From Hypericibacter terrae (lineage in GTDB: Bacteria > Pseudomonadota > Alphaproteobacteria > Dongiales > Dongiaceae), in NCBI RefSeq assembly GCF_008728855.1, contig NZ_CP042906.1, positions 3,833,570-3,897,569 of the forward strand: a stretch of 64,000 nucleotides of DNA, read 5' to 3'. Both the position numbers and the translations under genes were made by a program. This document shows positions 10,539-23,351 of the stretch, in pieces. The stretch's first letter is position 1. Each line of letters begins with the position of its first letter. Below the pieces are notes generated by a model. The model searched no databases. It saw only the letters and a program-made list of their open reading frames with translations, and had not been told where the DNA came from.

Positions 10539-10622
10539 CGGGCGCCTTTTCTCAGGGTCCCGATCCCGCGCGGCCCTCTCCGCGGCTCCCCCGTCTCACC
10601 TCTTCGTAGGGATTTGGTTCAG

Positions 10623-11837
10623 ATGCAGAAGATCAAGGTCAAGAATCCGGTCGTCGAGCTCGATGGCGACGAGATGACACGCATCATCTGGCAATTCATC
10701 AAGGAGCGCCTGATCCTTCCCTACCTCGATATCGACCTGAAATATTACGACCTCGGGATCGAGAGCCGCGACAAGACCCAGGACAAGATCACGGTCGACG
10801 CGGCCAATGCGATCAAGCAGTACCGGGTCGGCGTCAAATGCGCGACCATCACCCCCGACGAAGCGCGGGTGAAGGAGTTCAACCTCCAGAAGATGTGGAA
10901 GTCCCCCAACGGGACCATCCGCAACATCCTCGACGGCACCGTGTTCCGCCAGCCCATCATCTGCAAGAACGTGCCCCGCCTGGTGCCGGGCTGGACCCAG
11001 CCGATCGTGATCGGGCGCCATGCCTTCGGCGACCAGTATCGCGCCACCGACTTCGTCGTGCCCGGCAAGGGCAAGCTCACCATCAGCTTCGAGCCCAGCG
11101 ACGGGGGCGCCGCCATCCGCCACGAGGTGTTCGACTTCCCGGGCTCGGGTGTGGCCATGGCCATGTATAATCTGGACGATTCGATCCGCGGCTTCGCGCG
11201 CGCCTGCTTCAACTATGCGCTAGGGCTCGGCTGGCCGGTCTATCTCTCGACCAAGAACACGATCCTCAAGGCCTATGACGGCCGCTTCAAGGATCTGTTC
11301 CAGGAGGTCTTCGACAAGGAATTCGCGACCGAATTCAAGAGTCGGAAAATGGTCTATGAGCACCGGCTCATCGACGACATGGTGGCGAGCGCGCTGAAAT
11401 GGTCCGGCGGCTTCGTCTGGGCCTGCAAGAACTATGACGGCGACGTGCAGTCCGACACGGTCGCCCAGGGCTTCGGCTCGCTCGGTCTCATGACGTCGGT
11501 GCTGCTGTCGCCCGACGGCAAGACGGTCGAAGCCGAGGCGGCGCATGGCACGGTCACGCGGCATTTCCGCGAATATCAGAAGGGCCGGGAGACCTCGACC
11601 AACCCGATCGCCTCGATCTATGCCTGGACCCGCGGCCTCTGGTATCGCGGCAAGTTCGACGGCACGCCGGAGCTGCAGCGCTTCGCGGAATCGCTGGAGA
11701 AGGTCTGCGTCGATACGGTCGAAGCCGGCCACATGACCAAGGATCTGGCGCTCCTGATCAGCCCGGATCAGACCTGGATGACGACCCAGCAGTTCCTGGC
11801 CAAGCTCGACGAAAACCTGAAGAAGGTACTGGCCTGA
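10623..11837 (+). CDS. icd: NADP-dependent isocitrate dehydrogenase
   Basis: The 404-residue enzyme begins [20 protein letters not shown]. Upstream in-frame codons are spurious, as homologues start here. It is the dimeric, eukaryote-like type: [15 protein letters not shown] (substrate loop), SPNGTIRN, and [16 protein letters not shown] near the NADP site, with [13 protein letters not shown] afterwards. It oxidises isocitrate to 2-oxoglutarate in the TCA cycle and supplies NADPH. The gene appears monocistronic and ends at a strong GC hairpin. Confidence 0.97.
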   Translation: MQKIKVKNPVVELDGDEMTRIIWQFIKERLILPYLDIDLKYYDLGIESRDKTQDKITVDAANAIKQYRVGVKCATITPDEARVKEFNLQKMWKSPNGTIRNILDGTVFRQPIICKNVPRLVPGWTQPIVIGRHAFGDQYRATDFVVPGKGKLTISFEPSDGGAAIRHEVFDFPGSGVAMAMYNLDDSIRGFARACFNYALGLGWPVYLSTKNTILKAYDGRFKDLFQEVFDKEFATEFKSRKMVYEHRLIDDMVASALKWSGGFVWACKNYDGDVQSDTVAQGFGSLGLMTSVLLSPDGKTVEAEAAHGTVTRHFREYQKGRETSTNPIASIYAWTRGLWYRGKFDGTPELQRFAESLEKVCVDTVEAGHMTKDLALLISPDQTWMTTQQFLAKLDENLKKVLA

Positions 11838-11842
11838 TCGCG

Positions 11843-11869
11843 AGGGCGCGGCCGCATCGGCCGCGCCCT
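11843..11869 (+). terminator. GC-rich hairpin after icd
   Basis: An 11-bp perfect stem AGGGCGCGGCC/GGCCGCGCCCT with loop GCATC lies 5 bases beyond the icd stop. Only a mixed pyrimidine stretch follows, so termination may be partial. Confidence 0.55.
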
Positions 11870-11913
11870 GTCCGCTTCCTTCACCCCGACGTCATCACAA
11901 GGAATTCGTTACG

Positions 11914-12459
11914 ATGCGTCATTTTCTCGTGGGGCTTCTGGCCCTTGTGTTTCTCACCCTCGCCGGAGGCAAAGCCATGGCCTATGACCCCGAAAACACC
12001 CTTTTCATGGACCTCAAGGACGGCCGCGTCGTCATCGAGATGCGCCCCGACCTCGCGCCCAAGACCGTCGCCCGCATCAAGGAGCTGGTGCGCCAGCATT
12101 TCTACGACGGCGTTGTCTTCCACCGCGTGATCGCCGGCTTCATGGCGCAGACGGGCGACCCGACCGGCACCGGCCGCGGTGGCTCCGGCAAGAAGCTCCC
12201 GGCCGAGTTCAACGGCGAGCATCATCTGCGCGGCACGGTTTCGATGGCACGGGCCGCGGATCCCGACAGCGCCGACAGCCAGTTCTTCATCTGCTTCGCG
12301 CCGGCGGAGTTCCTCGACGGTCAATACACCGTCTGGGGCCATGTCACCGAAGGCATGGAGTTCGTGGACAAGATCAAGAAGGGCGACCCCCAGAGCGGCG
12401 CGGTCAACAACCCGGACAAGATCATCCGCATGCAGGTGGCTGCGGACGTCAAGCAATAG
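11914..12459 (+). CDS. Secreted peptidyl-prolyl cis-trans isomerase, cyclophilin type
   Basis: The 181-residue protein has a signal peptide (MRHFLVGLLALVFLTLAGGKAMA) and one cyclophilin domain with FYDGVVFHRVIAGFMAQTGDP, the catalytic Arg in FHRVI, and DSADSQFFICFAP. It would catalyse proline isomerisation in the periplasm. A second cyclophilin often follows in alphaproteobacteria but none does here. It ends at a good intrinsic terminator. Confidence 0.93.
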   Translation: MRHFLVGLLALVFLTLAGGKAMAYDPENTLFMDLKDGRVVIEMRPDLAPKTVARIKELVRQHFYDGVVFHRVIAGFMAQTGDPTGTGRGGSGKKLPAEFNGEHHLRGTVSMARAADPDSADSQFFICFAPAEFLDGQYTVWGHVTEGMEFVDKIKKGDPQSGAVNNPDKIIRMQVAADVKQ

Positions 12460-12487
12460 GCGCTTTCGAATTCGCGACGGCAGATTC

Positions 12488-12518
12488 AAGGGGCCCTTCA
12501 CGGGGCCCCTTTTTCTTT
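12488..12518 (+). terminator. Intrinsic terminator after the cyclophilin gene
   Basis: Stem AAGGGGCCC/GGGCCCCTT (9 bp, loop TTCACG) is followed directly by TTTCTTT. This is a textbook rho-independent terminator. Confidence 0.85.
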
Positions 12519-12855
12519 GCGCCCTCCTCCACGTCGCTGTGCTCGAGAGGCGGCTGATAACACTCGTTAACGAGGTCGCGTCATGCGATCGCGTCAAGGA
12601 AACCAATCCGCATTAAATGCCTTACAGTTTAAGGAACAAGCTTAACGGACGAATCCCCGGTTGCAGCAACGCGTTAGATTGAATTCCTCATGAGCGCCTT
12701 AAGCTGGTCCTTTATCTTTGCCCCTTTGCCTCGGAACCCGAAGCGCTAGCTTATGTTAGAGAAGCAACCGGCCGATTCACGGTACGGAATGGGAGGGGCA
12801 TCCGAACGCCCCGATGCGGATGGGCTCTGGTCACTCGGGCAGGAGGAGGCTGGAA
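12519..12855. other. AT-rich intergenic stretch before the small membrane peptide
   Basis: This gap of about 340 bases is richer in A+T than its surroundings. It holds a 12-bp palindrome CTCGTTAACGAG at 12563-12574 and several TTAA tetramers (12613, 12629, 12642, 12699), none at the N7 spacing of a CtrA box. It probably holds the promoter of the small gene at 12856, but I could not fix -35/-10 elements. Confidence 0.4.
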
Positions 12856-12927
12856 ATGGCACAATTGGTCGGACTCTTTACGCTGTTCGTCGCGCTCTTC
12901 GTCGCGGCGGGGATGTTCGCGCTCTGA
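12856..12927 (+). CDS. Small single-pass membrane peptide, 23 aa
   Basis: The peptide reads MAQLVGLFTLFVALFVAAGM then FAL and is almost entirely one hydrophobic helix. A very strong ribosome site, AGGAGGAGG, lies about 6 bases before the ATG, and an AT-rich leader lies further upstream. Tiny hydrophobic proteins of this kind act as membrane-complex modulators in other bacteria, and the function here is unknown. It is too short for standard gene callers. It faces the channel gene on the other strand. Confidence 0.55.
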   Translation: MAQLVGLFTLFVALFVAAGMFAL

Positions 12928-12980
12928 TCTCGGGCGCGGCGCGGACCTGATGCGGGACGCCACCGTTCGATGCGCCTGGC

Positions 12981-14165
12981 CTAGCGGGGCGGGTCGGAAT
13001 CGGGCGGCTTCGCGACGGCCTGATCGAAGATATGGAGCCGATCCTCGACCACGGCTTCGATCTTGGCTTTGAGATCCGGCATCTGCGCCATGAGACGACG
13101 AAAATCGTCGACGTCGAGGGCCAGGAGTTGCGTGTCCTCGGCGGCGGTGACCGTGGCAAGCCGCTGGACATCTTTCAGCAATGCGATCTCACCGAAGAAC
13201 TGACCCGGTCCGAGCCTGACCGGCTCCGGCTTCAGTTCCACCTCCACGGCACCCTTGAGAACGAAGAACATCGCGTCGGCCGAATCGCCGCGACGGACGA
13301 TGGCGAAGCCGCGCGGCACCGATTGCGGCTTCAGGAGCCGCGTGATCGAAGCGATCCGCGAGGCATCCAACCCGGCGAAGAGCGGCACGTTCGCGACCGC
13401 CTGCCAGCTCACGGTGAAGTCGCGCCGCCGGATTTCCTGTGCGAAGCCCGTGGCGAGAATGCCGGTCGGCACGGCGAAGAGAGCGATTCCCAGCAACATG
13501 ATCATGCCGCCGAAGACACGACCCGCCGCCGTGACCGGCACCATGTCGCCGTAACCGACCGTGGCCATCGTCACGATCGCCCACCAGAGCGTGTGCGGGA
13601 TGCTGTCGAAGAGCTGCGGCTGCGCGCTTCGTTCGAGCAGATACATGACGCCGGAGGCGAGGACGAGGACCACGACCATTGCCATCAGCGCGCCGAACAG
13701 GGAACGCGCCTCGTTCTGGAGGACCGTGCCCACGAGCCCGAGGGCCGGCGCGAAGCGCGCGAGCTTCAGCAGCGCCAGGAGATCGACCAGTTCGACCACC
13801 CCGCTATTGACCGGCAGGACCAAGGCCAACCATCCGGGCAGGATCACGATCAGATCGGTGATGCCGAGGAAGGAGCGGGCATAGAAGAGGCGCGCGGCTC
13901 GGCTGTAGCGGCCTGAGGTCTGCTCGGGCGCGATCCAGAGCCGGACGGCATATTCGAGGGTGAACACCAGGAGCGCCATCAGCCCGAGAGCCTGCGCCAG
14001 CGCGACTTGCGCGGCCGAGGCATCCGGGAGGCTCTTGACGAAGCTGCAGGCGACCGCCGCCAGAATGCTCGCCATGAGCACGACATCGACAAGGAGCCGC
14101 AGGCCGCGATGGGAGGTCGTGTCTCCCACCAACCGGAACGCCAGCGCCCTTGAAGTCCCGGTCAT
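12981..14165 (-). CDS. Voltage-gated-type K+ channel with C-terminal cyclic-nucleotide-binding domain
   Basis: The 394-residue protein has six hydrophobic segments, a pore helix and K+ selectivity filter (MATVGYGDMVPV), then a linker and a cNMP-binding domain from about residue 270 with phosphate-cassette-like FFGEIALLKDVQRLATVTA. The layout matches bacterial CNG channels such as MlotiK1, although the S4 segment (LLKLARFAPALGLV) has few positive charges, so gating is probably by ligand. It lies 32 bases downstream of alaS on the same strand and may be read from it. Confidence 0.9.
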   Translation of the reverse strand: MTGTSRALAFRLVGDTTSHRGLRLLVDVVLMASILAAVACSFVKSLPDASAAQVALAQALGLMALLVFTLEYAVRLWIAPEQTSGRYSRAARLFYARSFLGITDLIVILPGWLALVLPVNSGVVELVDLLALLKLARFAPALGLVGTVLQNEARSLFGALMAMVVVLVLASGVMYLLERSAQPQLFDSIPHTLWWAIVTMATVGYGDMVPVTAAGRVFGGMIMLLGIALFAVPTGILATGFAQEIRRRDFTVSWQAVANVPLFAGLDASRIASITRLLKPQSVPRGFAIVRRGDSADAMFFVLKGAVEVELKPEPVRLGPGQFFGEIALLKDVQRLATVTAAEDTQLLALDVDDFRRLMAQMPDLKAKIEAVVEDRLHIFDQAVAKPPDSDPPR

Positions 14166-14197
14166 CGCCTTTCCCCCGGCCTCCGACCGAGCCGCTT

Positions 14198-16903
<2,706 letters not shown>

Positions 16904-17152
16904 GAGGCTCGAATGCTCCGGTCGGCTGGCAGGAAGACCATGCGGGCCGGCGCCAGGGGCCGGTCCGGTTCCAAGGGCGAGCGATCCCCTCCGCCCCGCG
17001 ACAGGCGGATCGGATCATCCCGCAATGCACCCTAGATTAGAGGGCTTTTACCAACCGCTTAAGAGGCTTGTCCAGGAACGGCTGGGACTGGGATTTGGGG
17101 CCGGCGGCCCGGCTTTCCAAGGCGCCCCTTCCCGCCCCTCGCCCGGTCCCGG

Positions 17153-17971
17153 TCAATCGAAGGCGGCGTTGAGCTCGGTATGGGGCGTGGCCTCGGCGGT
17201 GAAGCCGAAGGTCCCCCGTTCCTTGAGCTCCCGGGCGGCCTTGAGGAAGCCGCCGAAGGCGGCGCGGGCGAGGCTGCCGCCGACGCTGACGCGGCGCACG
17301 CCCAGGGCCGCCAGATCGGCGACCGTGGCGCCGCCCGGCCCCATCAGCACATTGACCGGCCGGTCGACCGACTTCACCAGGGTCGCCACCTCCTCGCGGG
17401 TGCGCAGGCCCGGGGCATAGAGCACCTGGGCCCCCGCCTGCTGATAGGCCTGGAGCCGGCGGATGGTGTCGCCCAGATCGGCGCGGCCATGGAGATAGTT
17501 CTCGGCGCGACCGACCAGCAGGAAGGGGAAGGAGAGGCTCTTCACGACCTCGGCCGCCGCCACGATGCGCTCGACGGCATGGGCGATGTCATAGACCGGC
17601 TTGTCGCCCTCGCGGGTGGAATCCTCGATGGAACCGCCCACCAGGCCCACCGCCACCGCCCGCTTGATGGTCTCGGCCGCCGCCTCGGGCTTGCTGCCGA
17701 AACCGTCCTCGAGGTCGGCGGTGACCGGCAGATCGGTCGCGGCCACGATCGCATGGGCATTGGTGATGGTCTCGTCGCGGGTCACCCGGCCGACGCCATC
17801 GGGCTTGCCCAGCGTGAAGGCGAGGCCGGCGCTGGTGGTGGCCAGCGCTTCGAAACCGAGGCCGGCCAGCAGCTTGGCCGAGCCCGCATCCCAGGGGTTG
17901 GGCAGGATGAAGCAACCGGGTTTGTCATGTAGCGCCTTGAAGCTCCGCGCCTTCTCCGCCTGCGTCACCAT
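17153..17971 (-). CDS. Isocitrate lyase/PEP mutase-family enzyme
   Basis: The 272-residue TIM-barrel protein shows the superfamily core: LPNPWDAGSAKLLAGLGF near the N-terminus, metal-site TADLEDGFG near 86, and SIEDSTREG near 113. The KKCGH motif of true isocitrate lyases is absent, so it belongs to the broad PEP mutase/oxaloacetate-hydrolase-like group whose members cleave or rearrange 2-oxo acids. Substrate cannot be given. It lies between alaS and recA, all on the minus strand, but the gaps (about 250 and 320 bases) suggest its own promoter. Confidence 0.85.
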   Translation of the reverse strand: MVTQAEKARSFKALHDKPGCFILPNPWDAGSAKLLAGLGFEALATTSAGLAFTLGKPDGVGRVTRDETITNAHAIVAATDLPVTADLEDGFGSKPEAAAETIKRAVAVGLVGGSIEDSTREGDKPVYDIAHAVERIVAAAEVVKSLSFPFLLVGRAENYLHGRADLGDTIRRLQAYQQAGAQVLYAPGLRTREEVATLVKSVDRPVNVLMGPGGATVADLAALGVRRVSVGGSLARAAFGGFLKAARELKERGTFGFTAEATPHTELNAAFD

Positions 17972-18121
17972 CGTCCGACTCTCCCGGTCAAAACCTGTCT
18001 GGGAACCGATCTTCCCATCGCGGCAATCCCGCTGTCACCTGCCGAAGCCTCATGCCAGCCCTGACACAAAATGCGGGGAGCAGACGAGACTCCGGTAACA
18101 AGGGCCCGAATCAAATTTGCC

Positions 18122-18164
18122 AAAAAAGCGACCGCCGTCGACAGGGGGACCATCGGCGGCGGTC
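18122..18164 (-). terminator. Intrinsic terminator downstream of recA
   Basis: On the minus strand the stem GACCGCCG/CGGCGGTC is followed by GC and six T residues. It sits about 127 bases beyond the recA stop. A second GC-rich imperfect hairpin at 18247-18273 lies nearer the stop. Apart from these, the 17972-18290 gap shows nothing else I recognise. Confidence 0.7.
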
Positions 18165-18290
18165 TCTTCACTCGTGACCGGAAATTGGCGGGAAGGGTCT
18201 AGGGGAAACCCGCGAGAGGGCCGGCCACGAATTATCAATCAGGTGGGCGGGCGCCCGCGAAACGCGGAGCGCCCGGCTCTCTCGATCGGA

Positions 18291-19373
<1,083 letters not shown>

Positions 19374-19463
19374 CGGGCGCTCCCCTTATTTCATAGCCCT
19401 CTCGGGCCGACAACTGAGGGGGCAGAGTACGCAGTTTGTTCTCATGGTCGCAAGCAAAATCTG

Positions 19464-19478
19464 GATCAAAAAGAGAAC
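19464..19478 (-). promoter_or_regulatory. LexA (SOS)-like box before recA
   Basis: Read on the minus strand the site is GTTC-TCTTTTT-GATC, one base off the alphaproteobacterial direct-repeat consensus GTTC-N7-GTTC. Its right half is also part of a 9-bp inverted repeat TTTGTTCTC (19435-19443)/GAGAACAAA (19473-19481). The location before recA supports the reading. Confidence 0.5.
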
Positions 19479-19594
19479 AAAAAGGTGATATCCACAGAAC
19501 GATCCCTGAGCCGGGCTAAGGGGCAAAGAGGCCGCCGGGAACCGGAAAGCTCTCCCGATTCGCCTTATTTTTCAAATATTTGGAAAAGGCCGGC

Positions 19595-20044
19595 TCAGCC
19601 GGCCCTGGATTTCCGGGCGCCGTCGCGATCGTCGACGATCTCATAGGCACCGATCTCGACGGGGAAATCCTCTCCCGGAACGGCGCCTTCCAGCATCACC
19701 ATCATCCCCCGCTCGATATAGAGGACATGGCCGATGCCCTGGCCGCCCGGCAGGTCGGTGCGAATCCAGCCGCTCACCACCTCGTTCGCCACGAAGGGCA
19801 CGACCATCATGGCGGGATCGCTCAGGGTGAAGACGCTCTGAAAGCCCGTGGCGGAGAAGCGCCGCCGGCTGACCCGCAGATGGCCGATCTGCCGGCGCCA
19901 CATCTCGTTGCCGCCCAGCGCCTGGCCCACGATCGCGTCCAGCAGGTCGCGCTCCAGCGGGAAGAGGCTGGACCTCCCGATCGCATTGGCTTCGGAGAAG
20001 CGATCGCCGCCGGCAACGCTGCGGGCGACCAGGACCCGGCTCAT
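19595..20044 (-). CDS. Hypothetical protein coupled to cckA, 149 aa
   Basis: The ATG overlaps the cckA stop as ATGA, so it is translated with cckA. I do not recognise the family. The protein is soluble and globular-looking, with a proline/glycine-rich middle (WIRTDLPGGQGIGHVLYIE) and an acidic C-terminal half. Its place at the end of a flagellar-cckA operon hints at a role in motility or in the CckA relay, but that rests on position alone. Confidence 0.65.
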   Translation of the reverse strand: MSRVLVARSVAGGDRFSEANAIGRSSLFPLERDLLDAIVGQALGGNEMWRRQIGHLRVSRRRFSATGFQSVFTLSDPAMMVVPFVANEVVSGWIRTDLPGGQGIGHVLYIERGMMVMLEGAVPGEDFPVEIGAYEIVDDRDGARKSRAG

Positions 20045-22161
20045 GCCGCACGCATCACTTCCTTCACCTTCTCGGCCAGCTGCGAGAGGGAGAAGGGCTT
20101 GGGCAGGAAATGGATCTCGGCGCCCTCGCCGAGGCGCTTGCGGAAATCGTCCTCGGCATAGCCTGAGATGAAGATCACCTTGAGCTCGGGGCGGATCAGG
20201 CGGACTTCCTTGATCAGGGTGGGCCCGTCCATGCGCGGCATCACCACGTCGGTGATCAGGAGGTCGATCGACTGCTTGCCGGCCTTGATCATCTCGAGCG
20301 CCGCCTCGCCGCTGCGCGCCTCGAACACGTTGTAGCCCTTGTTTCGCAGGGCCCGAGCGCCGAACAGGCGGACCGCATCCTCGTCCTCGACCAGCAGCAC
20401 CGTGCCCATGCCGGTCAGGTCGCGGGGCTGGCCCGGATCGCCTTCCTGCTTGGCGGCGAGCGCCTCGCCCTTGGCCGCCGCGTGGCGCGGCAGATAGATC
20501 GAGAAGCCGGTGCCCTCGCCGACCTTGCTGTCGACGAAGATGAAGCCGCCGGTCTGCTTGACGATGCCATAGACGGTGGCAAGGCCGAGCCCGGTGCCGG
20601 CCCCGACCTCCTTGGTCGAGAAGAAGGGCTCGAAGATATTGTCGATGATGTCGGGGGCGATGCCGGTGCCGGTATCGACCACCTCGATGCGCGCATAGTC
20701 GCCGGGCGGCATGGTCTCCGCGCCGCGCGTCACCGGATACTGGTTCGAGACGTTCGAGGTGCGGATCAGCAGCTTGCCGCCCTCGGGCATGGCGTCGCGC
20801 GCATTGACCGCGAGATTGATGATCACCTGCTCGAGCTGGCCATGGTCGACCTTGACCGGGAACATCTCGCGGCCATGGACCATCTGCAGCTCGATATTGG
20901 CGCCGATCAGGCGGCGCAGCAGATGCGACAGCTCCGCCAGCACGTCGGTCACGTCGAGGATGCGCGGGATCAGGGTCTGCTGGCGCGAGAAGGCCAGGAG
21001 CTGGCGCACCAGATTGGCGGCGCGGTTGGCATTCTGCTTGATCTGCATGATGTCGGCGAAGGACTGGTCGCCGGCGCGGTGGCGCAGCAGCAGCAGGTCG
21101 CAGAAACCGATCATGGCGGTGAGCAGATTGTTGAAGTCATGGGCGATGCCGCCGGCGAGCTGGCCCACCGCCTGCATCTTCTGCGACTGCGCGAACTGGC
21201 GCTCGAGCTTCTTGCGCTCGGTCGTGTCGATGAACTGCACGATCAGGCCGGGCTTGCCGCCGGCCTCGTCCTCGCGTCGCACCGCATAGAGCGTGGCGCT
21301 GCGCCCCTTGCCGGCGGCCATCTGCAGGTCGAGCGGCCGTTCGCCGATCTCCTCGCCCTGCAGCGCCATGCGCAGCCTTGCTTCGACCTGCGGCCGGTCG
21401 GCCTCGGCGATGAGATCCAGCAGCCGCTGCTTGCGCAATTCGGCCGAGCGCATCTTGACCATCGAACGGAAGGCCTTGTTGGCCTCCTCGAGCCGTCCCT
21501 CGGCATCGACCAGCGCGATGCCGACCGGCGCCTGCTCGAAGAAGCGCTGGAAGCGGCGTTCGAACACCTGGAGCTGGGCTTCGCGGGCGCGGGCCGGCCG
21601 CAAATCATGGACCACGGCGCAGGCGACCGAGCCGCCGCGCGTGCCGGGCGGCAGCGCCTGCTGGCGCAGATGGACCGAGATCGGCTCGCCGGCACGATTG
21701 CGGAAGGAGGCGTCGCCCTCGCCGACGATCGAGCTGCCGAAGGGACTGGCGGGCGCGGCACCCGCCGGAATCTCCGCCAGGAGATCATGCAGCCGCACAT
21801 TGTCGGTCACCTCGCCCAGCCCCAGCCATTCGCGCATGGTGCCGTTCATGTAGGTGATGCGTCCGTTCGCATCGACCGCGTACCAGCCCAGAGGCGCCCG
21901 GTCGAGCAGCAGCATGAGCTGGCGCTCGCCGATGGCGCCGCCGCGCAGGGAGCGCCGGCCCAGCCAGTAGCTGATGAGAATGAGGAGGCAGACGGAAATC
22001 GGTGCCGCCAGCAAGGTGGCCATGCCACCCGGCACGTCCAGCGTCATCTGCGCCATGGCGGGCGGACAGACGCCGATCAGCGCCGCCGCGGTCATCGCCG
22101 CGCAGCGCCCCCAACGCCTCAGCCTGCCCGTCCCCTGGCTCGTCATCCCCCGCCCCGCCAT
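20041..22161 (-). CDS. cckA: CckA-type hybrid sensor histidine kinase
   Basis: The 706-residue protein has a signal/anchor and a second membrane segment (LLAAPISVCLLILISYWLG), then two PAS domains (GWYAVDANGRITYMNG and FEQAPVGIALVDAEGRLEEAN). A HisKA domain has AGGIAHDFNNLLTAMIGFCD (phospho-His in IAHD), the ATPase has VNARDAMPEGG and GTGLGLATVYGIV, and the C-terminal receiver has LLITDVVMPRMDG. The IAHDFNNLLTAMIGFCDLLL block is typical of CckA, which phosphorylates CtrA and CpdR through ChpT. It is the penultimate gene of the flgB operon, 75 bases after flhB. Confidence 0.92.
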   Translation of the reverse strand: MAGRGMTSQGTGRLRRWGRCAAMTAAALIGVCPPAMAQMTLDVPGGMATLLAAPISVCLLILISYWLGRRSLRGGAIGERQLMLLLDRAPLGWYAVDANGRITYMNGTMREWLGLGEVTDNVRLHDLLAEIPAGAAPASPFGSSIVGEGDASFRNRAGEPISVHLRQQALPPGTRGGSVACAVVHDLRPARAREAQLQVFERRFQRFFEQAPVGIALVDAEGRLEEANKAFRSMVKMRSAELRKQRLLDLIAEADRPQVEARLRMALQGEEIGERPLDLQMAAGKGRSATLYAVRREDEAGGKPGLIVQFIDTTERKKLERQFAQSQKMQAVGQLAGGIAHDFNNLLTAMIGFCDLLLLRHRAGDQSFADIMQIKQNANRAANLVRQLLAFSRQQTLIPRILDVTDVLAELSHLLRRLIGANIELQMVHGREMFPVKVDHGQLEQVIINLAVNARDAMPEGGKLLIRTSNVSNQYPVTRGAETMPPGDYARIEVVDTGTGIAPDIIDNIFEPFFSTKEVGAGTGLGLATVYGIVKQTGGFIFVDSKVGEGTGFSIYLPRHAAAKGEALAAKQEGDPGQPRDLTGMGTVLLVEDEDAVRLFGARALRNKGYNVFEARSGEAALEMIKAGKQSIDLLITDVVMPRMDGPTLIKEVRLIRPELKVIFISGYAEDDFRKRLGEGAEIHFLPKPFSLSQLAEKVKEVMRAA

Positions 22162-22236
22162 CTCGCATCCTTACCTTAGCAGTTTCTTGTTGCCCTGCGG
22201 GACCGCTCGTCGCGCCCGCCGGGATCTCGCCCCTGT

Positions 22237-23334
22237 CTAACGCTGCGCCACCATCGGCGCCTGCGGGCGCCCGGTCCGCAGCCGCATGACGTAGCCGATG
22301 ACCTCGGCCACGGCCTTGTAATGCTCCGCCGGAATCTCCTCGTCGAGGTCGACCGCCGCGAACAGGCCGCGCGCCAGGGGCGGGTTCTCGACGATCGGAA
22401 TCTTGTTGGCCTCGGCGACCTCGCGGATCTTGAAGGCGACGGCGTCCGCGCCCTTCGCGATCAGGACCGGGGCCGCCATGCGGCCGATCTCGTATTTGAG
22501 CGCCACCGCGAAATGGGTCGGGTTGGTGATCACCACGTCGGCCTTGGGCACCTGGGCCATCATGCGCCGGCGCGCGCGCTCCATGCGCAGCTGGCGGATG
22601 CGCGACTTGATCAGCGGATCGCCCTCCGACTGCTTCATCTCCTCGCGCATCTCGCGCTTCGACATGCGCAAGCGCCGGATATGCTCGAAATACTGATAGA
22701 GATAATCGAGCGCCGCGACGATCGCCATGATCGACAGCAGCGCGATCAGCAGCCGCATGCTGTCATGCTTGAGCAGGCCCAGGATGGCACCCTGGTCGAG
22801 CCCGATCAGACGGGCCGCGTCGTTGGCCATCGGCCAGAGGATCATCACCGCGACGGTGCCGACCACGCCCAGCTTTGCCAGGTTCTTGGCGAACTCGGCG
22901 AAGGTCTTTCTCGAGAACAGGCGCTTGGCGCCCTCGATCGGCGAGATCCGCTCGAGCTTGGGCGTGAGCTGCTCGCCCGAGAAGATGAAGCCGGTCTGGA
23001 TCAACCCGCCGGCCATGGCGGCGGCGATCAGCACCAGCATCGGCAGCACCGCGATCTTGACCAGCCCGAAGACGATGCCGGCGAAGATCTGGCGCAGGCT
23101 GTCGAAATCGAACGGTATGGTCTCCGGCCGTTCGAGGAAGGGCAGCAGCAGCCGCGCCGTCCCGTTCGTCACCTGGGTGGCGAAGATGAAGATGGCGAGC
23201 GTCACGCCCAGGATCACGATCCAATGCTGGACCTCGCGCGACTGCGCGACCTGGCCTTTTTCCCGCGCCTCTTGGAGCCTTCGTTGACTTGGCTCTTCCG
23301 TTCGTTGGGAATCGTCCTGTTCTTCCTCGGCCAT
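22237..23334 (-). CDS. flhB: Flagellar export switch protein FlhB
   Basis: The 365-residue protein has a charged N-terminus (EEQDDSQRTEEPSQRRLQEAREKGQVAQS), four membrane helices and the autocleavage motif NPTHFAVALKY near 269, followed by the C-terminal domain. FlhB switches the export apparatus from rod/hook to filament substrates. It lies 17 bases after fliR. The C-terminus is of ordinary length. Compare the stand-alone FlhB-C paralogue at 26542. Confidence 0.96.
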   Translation of the reverse strand: MAEEEQDDSQRTEEPSQRRLQEAREKGQVAQSREVQHWIVILGVTLAIFIFATQVTNGTARLLLPFLERPETIPFDFDSLRQIFAGIVFGLVKIAVLPMLVLIAAAMAGGLIQTGFIFSGEQLTPKLERISPIEGAKRLFSRKTFAEFAKNLAKLGVVGTVAVMILWPMANDAARLIGLDQGAILGLLKHDSMRLLIALLSIMAIVAALDYLYQYFEHIRRLRMSKREMREEMKQSEGDPLIKSRIRQLRMERARRRMMAQVPKADVVITNPTHFAVALKYEIGRMAAPVLIAKGADAVAFKIREVAEANKIPIVENPPLARGLFAAVDLDEEIPAEHYKAVAEVIGYVMRLRTGRPQAPMVAQR

Positions 23335-23351
23335 CTAGCGACGGTCTCCCA

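Noticed and set aside
12600..12710. CtrA boxes among the TTAA tetramers
   Set aside because: Spacings between tetramers here are 9 and 12 bases or more rather than the required 7.
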